In this document: positions 1 through 6,609 of the stretch, one piece after another | How positions within the stretch are numbered: the first letter of the stretch is position 1 | Layout: every line of letters begins with the position of its first letter | Source: an uncultured Collinsella sp. | GTDB taxonomy: Bacteria; Actinomycetota; Coriobacteriia; Coriobacteriales; Coriobacteriaceae | Assembly: GCA_934654775.1 (NCBI GenBank) | Contig: CAKUGR010000009.1 | Coordinates: 1 to 64,000, forward strand | DNA length: 64,000 bases | Direction: 5' to 3' | Translations under genes and position numbers: made by a program | Notes under the pieces: generated by a model | Databases searched by the model: none | What the model saw: only the letters and a program-made list of their open reading frames with translations | What the model was told of the DNA's origin: nothing

Positions 1-60
1 GGCCTCGGGGGCGTTCGGCTAGCTGCGGGAACGGTCTATCCGCTCAACGTGTTCGGCTGA
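1..60 (+). other. Possible 3' end of a plus-strand gene
   Basis: Frame 1 is open from the left edge to a TGA at 58-60 and would encode about 19 residues ending in VYPLNVFG. This could be the C-terminus of a gene that begins outside the window, but 60 bases of open frame in high-GC DNA is weak evidence. Nothing else is visible between the left edge and the rarA stop codon at 81. Confidence 0.2.
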
Positions 61-80
61 GATCGGAAATCAACCATGAC

Positions 81-1430
81 CTACTTGGGAGCATTACCGC
101 TCCGGTCGCGTTCGCTTTGCTCCACACGCCACTCTTCCCAACCGCGGCCCGCAGGCTGCCAGAACGCGCCGCGCTCCAGCCCCTCGGGCAAATAGCGCTG
201 CTCGACCCAGCCTTCGGGATAGTCATGCGGATACTTGTACACTCCGTACTCATCGCTGCCCGGGCGATGGCGATCGCGCAGGTAACTAGGCACCTCGCGA
301 AGACCACTTCTGTGGATATCGGCCAGCGCTGCATCGATTGAGGCCTCGCACGCATTGGACTTAGGCGCCAGGCACACATAAAGCGCAGCCTGTGCCAGGT
401 TGATGCGACACTCGGGATACCCAATGACCTCGGCAGATTTAAACGCAGCGTGCGCTATAAGCAGGGCCTGCGGATCGGCGTTACCGACGTCTTCGGAAGC
501 ATGGATCATGATGCGTCGAGCGATAAACTTGGGGTCCTCCCCCGCGTCAATCATGCGTGCAAGCCAATAGATGGTGGCATCGGGGTCGCTGCCGCGCATG
601 GACTTAATGAACGCGCTGATAATGTCGTAGTGCATGTCGCCGTTTTTGTCATAGGTAAAGCCACGACGCGGATTGGCAATCTTTACGTCATCCACGGTAA
701 TGGGATAGCGCTCCCCCGCCGTCGGTGCAGGCGTGCCCTCGGTATCGGGACGCGTGACGGCGATCTCACTTGCAAGCTCGAGCGTTGTGAGTGCCGAGCG
801 GGCATCGCCCGCGGCCAGCGTGCAAATGGTTTTAACCGTATCCTCATCGGCCGAGAACTTGCCGCCCAAACCCTGCGGCGCCTCGAGCGCACGCTCAATG
901 AGCGTGGCGATATCCTCGTCCTTCAGGTGCTCAAGCTCTACCACGCGGCCACGCGACAACAGTGCTGAGTTGACCTCGAAGTACGGGTTCTCGGTCGTGG
1001 CGCCAATCATAATGACGGTACGGTTTTCAACCGCATGCAAAAGCGCATCCTGCTGCGACTTCGAAAAACGGTGAATCTCGTCGATGAACAAGATGGTACG
1101 GCGGTCATACGTATTCAGGCGCGACTTTGCCTCGTCGATCACGCGACGCAGGTCCTTCACGGTACCCGTGACGGCGCTGACCTCGACAAACTCGCTCTTG
1201 GTATGGTTGGCGATGATATGCGCCAGCGTCGTCTTGCCCGTACCGGCGGGCCCATACAGAATCACGCTCGATAGCACATCATGCTCGATTGCCGCACGCA
1301 ACCACGAACCCTTGCCCACGGCCTTTTGCTGGCCCACGTACTCGTCGAGCGAATTGGGACGCATGCGCACCGCGAGCGGCGCATTTTTAAAGGAACGCTC
1401 GCGCGTCGAGGCAGAAAAAAGGTCGTCCAT
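81..1430 (-). CDS. rarA: Replication-associated recombination protein A (AAA+ ATPase)
   Basis: This is an AAA+ ATPase of the RarA/MgsA family, which acts at stalled replication forks and is related to clamp-loader subunits. Counting from the chosen start, Walker A (GPAGTGKT) is at residues 60-67, Walker B (LFIDEIHRF) is near 114-122, and the sensor motif GATTENP is near 143-149. The C-terminal half has the usual MgsA tetramerisation region. At about 449 residues the length fits the family. The frame has another ATG 18 nt upstream, at 1448. I chose the one that begins MDDLF because family members commonly start that way; no strong Shine-Dalgarno site separates the options. It lies just downstream of dgt, and a TATACT -10-like box upstream suggests its own promoter. 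Confidence 0.93.
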   Translation of the reverse strand: MDDLFSASTRERSFKNAPLAVRMRPNSLDEYVGQQKAVGKGSWLRAAIEHDVLSSVILYGPAGTGKTTLAHIIANHTKSEFVEVSAVTGTVKDLRRVIDEAKSRLNTYDRRTILFIDEIHRFSKSQQDALLHAVENRTVIMIGATTENPYFEVNSALLSRGRVVELEHLKDEDIATLIERALEAPQGLGGKFSADEDTVKTICTLAAGDARSALTTLELASEIAVTRPDTEGTPAPTAGERYPITVDDVKIANPRRGFTYDKNGDMHYDIISAFIKSMRGSDPDATIYWLARMIDAGEDPKFIARRIMIHASEDVGNADPQALLIAHAAFKSAEVIGYPECRINLAQAALYVCLAPKSNACEASIDAALADIHRSGLREVPSYLRDRHRPGSDEYGVYKYPHDYPEGWVEQRYLPEGLERGAFWQPAGRGWEEWRVEQSERDRSGNAPK

Positions 1431-1490
1431 AGCCATCCCATGCATCAATCAAAAGCTTTGTTCGTCAACAGTATACCGAAAAGATACGAA

Positions 1491-2738
1491 CTACCGTTCG
1501 TTAATATAGGTACGATGCGGAAACTCCAGACCAGGGAATAGTTTGCTCGTCAGCTCGCAGAAATAGCCGTCCGTCATGCTCGCGATGTAATCCACCACCG
1601 CTTGATCCTTGTCGTCCTGCCAGGCATAGGTGCGATCGTAGTAGGAAAGCTGCTGCTCAATGCGCGAAATATGATGCTTAAAGATGTAAGAGGACTCGTC
1701 GCTTTTATTTAGATCCAGCAGGCAACGGTCGTAGAGCTTTTCGAAGGCCTCACGCAACTCCGCCTCGGAATCGCCCTCGATACCGCCCTTGCTGTAGATC
1801 TTCTCGTAGTTCTCGCGCTTGGCCCGGCGGATCTCCTCAAACAGGTCCTCGCTCATCTCGATACGCGGTTTGCCGTAGCTATGCTCAACGATATCGATGG
1901 AAGCGTGCGTGAGGATCCAGCTGTTATAGGCGCCGCCCCGACCATCGTCAAAAGCGTCGGGCGACAGCAGGCCCGCCGCAATGGCGTCCTGACGATCACG
2001 ACCGACGTAGGCGAGGATATCCGAGATACGCACCACACAGCCCTCGAGCGTCATGGGACGCAGGTGCTCAATCGCGCTATAGCCTGTGGCAATGCATTCC
2101 TCGACGGTTCGGTCGAACTGGTCAAAGGAACCCATGCCCGAAAGCTCAAAAACACGCTGTTCGTACTCACCGTTGTGGCATAGCACGCCATCGAGCGTCT
2201 GGAGGGACACGTTGCGGCCATACAGCGCATCGAGCACGCGGACCGACTGCACGTTATGAAAAAAGTAGCGACCCGTGCGCTCGTGGTAAATATCGTTGAG
2301 AAAGCGCTCACCGGCATGGCCAAAGGGCGTGTGGCCCAAGTCGTGGCCTAAGCCAATCGCCTCGATCAGATCGCAGTTGAGCCCCAGGGCGCGGCCGATA
2401 TCGCGCGCAATGCGCGAAACAAGCTGCACGTGCAAACCGCGGCGCGACAGATCATCATTGCTACGGAAGCTAAAGACCTGCGTTTTGCCTGCATAACGCG
2501 TGTACGCCGGAAGATGAAGAATCTTTTCGGTATCGCGCGTAAATGCCGGACGCATAAGCGTGCCTTTGTCGGCAGCGCGATCAATACGACGAATGACCTG
2601 ATCGTCGTTGCAACGATACGGGTTGACAGCACCCGAAGCACGATCGGCGGAAATGCGCTCGACAAGTTCGGGCGACAACGCCGAGGGAATACGATCCATG
2701 CGCGCCTTAATGACGGCCGTTTCTTGATTAGTTGCCAT
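1491..2738 (-). CDS. dgt: dGTP triphosphohydrolase-like HD-domain protein
   Basis: An HD-superfamily phosphohydrolase of the deoxyguanosinetriphosphate triphosphohydrolase family, which hydrolyses dNTPs to nucleoside and triphosphate. The metal-binding HD pair sits in GLGHDLGHTPFGHAG (residues about 129-143), preceded by the typical RYAGKTQVFSF segment near 81-92. The start at 2738 is supported by AAGGAG six bases upstream; an upstream in-frame ATG at 2765 lacks such a site. The protein has 415 residues. The prepilin peptidase gene ends at 2770, 31 bases upstream, so the two may be co-transcribed although their functions are unrelated. Substrate preference among dNTPs cannot be read from the sequence. 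Confidence 0.9.
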   Translation of the reverse strand: MATNQETAVIKARMDRIPSALSPELVERISADRASGAVNPYRCNDDQVIRRIDRAADKGTLMRPAFTRDTEKILHLPAYTRYAGKTQVFSFRSNDDLSRRGLHVQLVSRIARDIGRALGLNCDLIEAIGLGHDLGHTPFGHAGERFLNDIYHERTGRYFFHNVQSVRVLDALYGRNVSLQTLDGVLCHNGEYEQRVFELSGMGSFDQFDRTVEECIATGYSAIEHLRPMTLEGCVVRISDILAYVGRDRQDAIAAGLLSPDAFDDGRGGAYNSWILTHASIDIVEHSYGKPRIEMSEDLFEEIRRAKRENYEKIYSKGGIEGDSEAELREAFEKLYDRCLLDLNKSDESSYIFKHHISRIEQQLSYYDRTYAWQDDKDQAVVDYIASMTDGYFCELTSKLFPGLEFPHRTYINER

Positions 2739-2769
2739 GGCATGCTCCTTAAGAAGGATGCGCAATCGG

Positions 2770-3192
2770 TTACAATGTGCAGCCCACGACCTCGATTATG
2801 GCAAAAATCGGCACCAAAAACGGCAGCAAAGGCAGGGAGCGCGATTTTGTGAAGAGGCAGGAGGGGGCAAGGGCCAGGAGCGCGACGGCAAATGCCACGA
2901 TGCCGCCCATAGGGTCAAGCGTGCAAAGCGCGAAGAGTGCCTTGGCATCTCCCATGCCGATGCCCGTGGTTTGACAGAGGCGCCGCCAAAGCGACTCAGT
3001 CAGCACAAGAGAAAGGTACACGATGACCGCAAGGCCAGCGCGGTCAAGTGCCGTGTTCAAGCCCGCATCCAGCCACACGCCCGCAAACGCCGCCACGGCA
3101 CACGCAGCCGCAAGCGCGTTGGGAAACCGCCGCTCACGGGCATCGATCACCGCACCGGCAAAGGCGCAGATCCAAAATGGGATATAGACCAC
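2770..3192 (-). CDS. Small A24-family prepilin peptidase
   Basis: A 140-residue membrane protein with the two-aspartate signature of type IV leader peptidases: Asp17 in the segment AVIDARERRFPN and Asp82 in the GxGD motif GIGMGDAKAL. It has about four to five hydrophobic segments and lacks the N-terminal methyltransferase domain of PilD, so it resembles the short archaeal or Tad-type (TadV/CpaA-like) peptidases. Its job would be to cleave the leader of type IV pilin-like or Tad pilin substrates at the membrane. No pilin, assembly ATPase or secretin gene is near it, so the partner system must be encoded elsewhere. Confidence 0.8.
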   Translation of the reverse strand: MVYIPFWICAFAGAVIDARERRFPNALAAACAVAAFAGVWLDAGLNTALDRAGLAVIVYLSLVLTESLWRRLCQTTGIGMGDAKALFALCTLDPMGGIVAFAVALLALAPSCLFTKSRSLPLLPFLVPIFAIIEVVGCTL

Positions 3193-3225
3193 AGGACACC
3201 TCCCGGGACAGCCCTCTCAAAAGCA

Positions 3226-3266
3226 AAAACCACCACAAAGGTGCCTGCCCCCTTTGTGGTGGTTTT
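3226..3266. repeat. REP-like palindrome, copy 1 (possible terminator)
   Basis: A perfect 16-bp inverted repeat (AAAACCACCACAAAGG, 3226-3241, paired with 3251-3266) has a 9-nt loop. A nearly identical copy in the opposite orientation lies at 10986-11026; the loops differ at one base after reverse complementing. It sits right after the stop codon of the glycosyltransferase gene (3275), where the hairpin and its A/T-rich flanks could terminate transcription. Two matching copies in one window point to a dispersed REP-type family rather than a one-off terminator. Confidence 0.75.
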
Positions 3267-3274
3267 GATGGTGG

Positions 3275-4570
3275 TTATTTGGCGCCTTGCATGACCTCAT
3301 CGAGGGTAACGTTGACGGCATGCTGGGTAGGAACCCAGTCGACCTTCAGGAACAGCGCGGCAACCGTGATGGGGATATAGCTGAACATAAAGATCGGGAA
3401 GGTAAACAGGTTGGTCACCAGGCGCCACTTTTGAGCGCAATGAATGTGCTTGTACTCAAAGATGGTCGTGAGCAGCGCCAGGATAAAGAAGGTCTGGTAC
3501 ATCATCACGAACGTCATGATAAGCGAGGCGGCACAAGCCTGCATCTCGACCTCAGTAGCCAAGAAACCATGCGAAAGGCCACCAACGATCAGGAACGTCG
3601 CATTGGCGAGCATCGAGATCAGCGATAGCAGCATACCCGGGGCGATGGTCATAAACATGTCGTAGGCGGCAAAGCGATGATAGCGAAACGTCGATTTGAC
3701 AAGATGCTTGCCGTAGGTAAAAAAGACCTGGTAGAAGCCCTTGGTCCAACGCATGCGCTGTTTCCAGGACGCCTTAAACGTCACCGGCTGCTCGTCAAAG
3801 AACTCAGCCGGCGCATAGCCGATGCGGATGCCGTGAATGGCACAGAACGTGGTGAACTGAATGTCCTCGGTCAGTGTATGGAACTGCCAGCCGTGCATGC
3901 CCTCGATAACACTGGCGGAGATGAGGTAGCCCGAACCCGAGACAGCGCAGGACGTCTTGCAGATATTACGCGCGTTGTTGAGGAAGCGGGCCTCACGCAG
4001 ATACCAGGTGGCGTTGGCAGACGAAATCCACGAACTGCCGAAGTTCTTGGAGTTGCGATAGCTCGTGACCACATGAAAGCCCTGGTCAAAGGCGTCATTC
4101 ATCTTGGAGACGTAATCGCGGGAGATAACGTTGTCGGCATCGAAGATAAAGTAGCCCTCAAACGTGTCGGGATACTCGTTAAGGATGCGATCGAAACCAA
4201 AATCCATGACCCAGCTCTTGCCCTTGCGGGCCAGATCATTGCGCTCGTAAACAATGGCACCGGCCTCACGCGCAAGCTGCGCGGTGTTGTCGGTGCAGGC
4301 GTCGGCAACGACAAAGACTTCGATGAGCTCGGACGGATAGTCCTGATCCTTAATGGAGCGAACGAGGTTGGCGATCACGGCCTCCTCGTTATGCGCCGCA
4401 ATAAAGAAGGCGTACCGGTGGAGTTTTTTGGCCTTGGGAGGCGCGACCTCGCCACGAAGAGCGCCAATGACAAAGAAGACCACCTGGTACAGAAAGCAGA
4501 CCGTGAGCAGCGTGACGACAATCTGGTTGAAGATCACGATGGGCGTGTTAGTTTGTAAAAAGGCGAGCAT
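3275..4570 (-). CDS. Membrane glycosyltransferase, family 2
   Basis: A 431-residue processive-type GT2 enzyme. An N-terminal membrane helix (about 12-36) is followed by a GT-A domain carrying DAD at 144-146 (metal/UDP-sugar binding), TED near 234-236 (likely catalytic base) and QRMRW at 271-275, the Q-x-x-R-W acceptor-channel motif. Three or four further membrane helices follow (about 300-410). This layout matches synthases of hyaluronan, chitin, cellulose or poly-N-acetylglucosamine type, which polymerise sugars and extrude the chain through the membrane. No other polysaccharide gene flanks it, so the product cannot be assigned. It is separated from rluD by 82 bases and followed by a REP-like palindrome. 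Confidence 0.85.
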   Translation of the reverse strand: MLAFLQTNTPIVIFNQIVVTLLTVCFLYQVVFFVIGALRGEVAPPKAKKLHRYAFFIAAHNEEAVIANLVRSIKDQDYPSELIEVFVVADACTDNTAQLAREAGAIVYERNDLARKGKSWVMDFGFDRILNEYPDTFEGYFIFDADNVISRDYVSKMNDAFDQGFHVVTSYRNSKNFGSSWISSANATWYLREARFLNNARNICKTSCAVSGSGYLISASVIEGMHGWQFHTLTEDIQFTTFCAIHGIRIGYAPAEFFDEQPVTFKASWKQRMRWTKGFYQVFFTYGKHLVKSTFRYHRFAAYDMFMTIAPGMLLSLISMLANATFLIVGGLSHGFLATEVEMQACAASLIMTFVMMYQTFFILALLTTIFEYKHIHCAQKWRLVTNLFTFPIFMFSYIPITVAALFLKVDWVPTQHAVNVTLDEVMQGAK

Positions 4571-4652
4571 GCAGGCTCCCAGGAACGCGTTACGTAAACA
4601 ACCGTATATCTTACCGCAGGCTAACCGAGTTCAAGAAACCACCTAATACTGG

Positions 4653-5666
4653 CTAGGCTTCGAGCAGACCGAGCTGCGGAACGATTTCATCGCCGGCAGC
4701 GGTGCGGCCAAGCGAGCGCGGGGCCAGGTCGTCAAGAACCGCAGCGAGATCCCACGGCAGCTCGTCGCGGCACTCAATGCGCTCCCCCGTCACGGGATGG
4801 TCGAATGCAACGCGCCAGGAATGAAGGAATTGCCTGGTCAGACCCTGATCGGCACGTGCATCGCACTTGCCATAGAGTGGATCGCCCACGCAGGCATGGT
4901 TGATATGGCGCATATGCACGCGAATCTGGTGTGTGCGGCCCGTAAACAGGTGGCACTCGACGAGCGTGTAGCCGTCGTCAAAACGCGTGGAATCAAAGCG
5001 CTCAAGGACCTTGAAGGTCGTGATGGCTTGGCGCGCAAAGGGATCATCCGAAACCGCCATCTTGACACGGTCACGCGTAGAACGGGCAATACCGGTGTTG
5101 ATGGTGCCCTCGTCCATGACGATGTGCCCGTGAACGAGCGTAATGTAGCGGCGGTCGAGCGTGCGCGTACGGATAAGATTTTGGAGCGCGCGCTGGGTGT
5201 CGTCGTCCTTGGCCGCAAGCATAAGACCCGAGGTATCGCGATCCAAACGATGCACGATACCGGGGCGGTCCTCGCCCTGCACGGTGCCCAGATGGTCGAT
5301 ACCACAGTGATAGACCAGGGCATTCGCGAGCGTACCGCTCTCATGACCATGTGCAGGATGGCACACCAGGCCGCGCTGCTTGGAGAGCACGATGAGGTAG
5401 TCGTCCTCGTAGCGAATGTCGAGCGGGATGGCCTCGGGAATCACGTCGGTCGGGTCGTGCGGCTCGGGCAGGTCGACCGAAATGCGGTCGCCGGCTCGCA
5501 CGGCATACTTTTTGGACAGGCAGGTCTCGTCATTGACACATACGGCCCCGCCCTCAATCAGATGCGCGCAGGCAGAGCGCGTAGGGCAGCCGTCATTGGC
5601 GCCCAGATAGGCGTCAAGACGCTGACCAGCGGCATCATCGGCAACAAGGATATGGATGTCGGCCAT
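4653..5666 (-). CDS. rluD: 23S rRNA pseudouridine synthase, RluD family
   Basis: This enzyme isomerises uridine to pseudouridine in RNA, in the RluD/RluC group. The N-terminal S4 RNA-binding domain covers residues about 13-70. The catalytic motif HRLDRDTSG is at 139-147 with Asp142 as the nucleophile, and the C-terminal segment GRTHQIRVHM is also typical. The 337-residue length fits. Its ATG overlaps the TAA of lspA by one base (TAATG), so translation is probably coupled. The lspA-rluD pair is conserved in many Gram-positive bacteria. The target uridines (RluD-type 1911/1915/1917 or other) are not decidable from sequence alone. Confidence 0.9.
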   Translation of the reverse strand: MADIHILVADDAAGQRLDAYLGANDGCPTRSACAHLIEGGAVCVNDETCLSKKYAVRAGDRISVDLPEPHDPTDVIPEAIPLDIRYEDDYLIVLSKQRGLVCHPAHGHESGTLANALVYHCGIDHLGTVQGEDRPGIVHRLDRDTSGLMLAAKDDDTQRALQNLIRTRTLDRRYITLVHGHIVMDEGTINTGIARSTRDRVKMAVSDDPFARQAITTFKVLERFDSTRFDDGYTLVECHLFTGRTHQIRVHMRHINHACVGDPLYGKCDARADQGLTRQFLHSWRVAFDHPVTGERIECRDELPWDLAAVLDDLAPRSLGRTAAGDEIVPQLGLLEA

Positions 5667-6265
5667 TAGCGCTCATTCCTTTCGCGAATCTTGCGGGCAC
5701 GCTCCCCACGCTGCTTGGCTTTGCGCTTGGCGCGGGCCTCGTCACGGGCGTTAAGCTCGGCGGTCGCATCGACCTCACGGGCCGCGGGGCTCAAGAACAT
5801 GTAGCCAAAGAGGGCGAGCACGACGCCCGCGGTAATGCCGATATCGGCAACATTGAAGACGGGGAAGTCAATGAAGGTGGTGGCAATAAAATCGGTCACG
5901 AAGCCAAAAGCCAAACGATCGATAGCATTGCCGATAGCACCGCCCGCAACCATCGCCATGCCCACAACCTCAAGATGAGCGAGCTGGGGTGCACGAACGA
6001 GGTACACGGCAATAGCAATAATGACTGCCAACGCCAGCACGGCAAACGCGATGCCATGCCCCTCGCCCATGCTAAAGGCAGCACCGATATTGCGGACAAA
6101 CATAAAGTCGACGACACCGGGGATGACGGTCACATGCAAAGCGTCGCCCACGGCACGTACCGCAAGCTTGGTCAGCTGGTCAACAAGCAGCACAACCAGC
6201 GCCACCCCACCAGCAACACCCAACCGCCAACGCAAAGGCGGCGTCATATCCCCAGTACGACCCAA
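5666..6265 (-). CDS. lspA: Lipoprotein signal peptidase (signal peptidase II)
   Basis: This membrane aspartyl protease removes signal peptides from diacylglyceryl-modified prolipoproteins. There are four membrane segments, with the catalytic aspartates Asp116 (GNAIDRL) and Asp141 (FNVADIG) and the conserved VRNIGAAF segment near 57-64. A basic, Arg/Lys-rich tail (about 165-199) is longer than usual. The start at 6265 is a TTG preceded by an AGGGG site at good distance; an ATG six codons later (6247) is the alternative. The stop overlaps the rluD start. Its substrates in this window include the lipoproteins at 46409 and 56620. Confidence 0.92.
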   Translation of the reverse strand: MGRTGDMTPPLRWRLGVAGGVALVVLLVDQLTKLAVRAVGDALHVTVIPGVVDFMFVRNIGAAFSMGEGHGIAFAVLALAVIIAIAVYLVRAPQLAHLEVVGMAMVAGGAIGNAIDRLAFGFVTDFIATTFIDFPVFNVADIGITAGVVLALFGYMFLSPAAREVDATAELNARDEARAKRKAKQRGERARKIRERNER

Positions 6266-6376
6266 ATCAATCCCCTACCCTCAAGAACTTGAATTCCGTT
6301 TAGTGCAAGTAATCATCTTATAGTGACAAACGCCAAACGCGCAGCATATTCACCAACGAAAGCCAAATAACCAGCA

Positions 6377-6414
6377 CAAAATAAAAGCGACATTCCGAAG
6401 AACGGAATGTCGCT
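6377..6414 (-). terminator. Rho-independent terminator downstream of the ileS 3' region
   Basis: On the minus strand a 12-bp perfect stem (6403-6414 with 6386-6397, loop of five) is followed by TTTTATTTT (6385-6377). It lies about 190 bases beyond the ileS stop, after the structured element at 6462-6609, and would end the ileS transcript before lspA. Confidence 0.75.
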
Positions 6415-6461
6415 CAATAACTTTAGTTCCAACAATGGAAAAACCGCATTATCGTCACCAA

Positions 6462-6609
6462 CAGCGAAAACGTCCCTAAGCGAGCAAGGTGACGTGAAAG
6501 AGGAGGGAAGCGTACTTTGGTACGCGACCGACGATTGAACGTCAGATTGCCGCTTAGGGGCGTTTGCAGCGTCGGTAGGTTACGGCGTTCTACGAACGCC
6601 GTAACCTAC
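6462..6609. ncRNA. Structured element copy A, beyond the ileS stop codon
   Basis: A long hairpin domain: a 15-bp basal stem (6468-6482 with 6551-6565), a helix GCAA/TTGC (6484-6487, 6547-6550), an internal loop GG/GA, a helix TGACG/CGTCA (6490-6494, 6540-6544), the conserved loop TGAAAGAGGAG (6495-6505), and an apical stem GCGTAC/GTACGC (6510-6515, 6520-6525). The 9-mer GCAGCGTCG (6566-6574) and a 16-bp hairpin (6575-6590 with 6594-6609) that includes the ileS stop codon follow. A second copy at 53254-53397 keeps loops and architecture while the helices change by compensation. I cannot tell which strand is functional: a G-U pair and the GG/GA loop favour plus, while the position behind ileS and before a minus-strand terminator favours minus. 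Apart from this element and the terminator at 6377-6414, nothing was recognised between 6266 and 6605. Confidence 0.65.
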
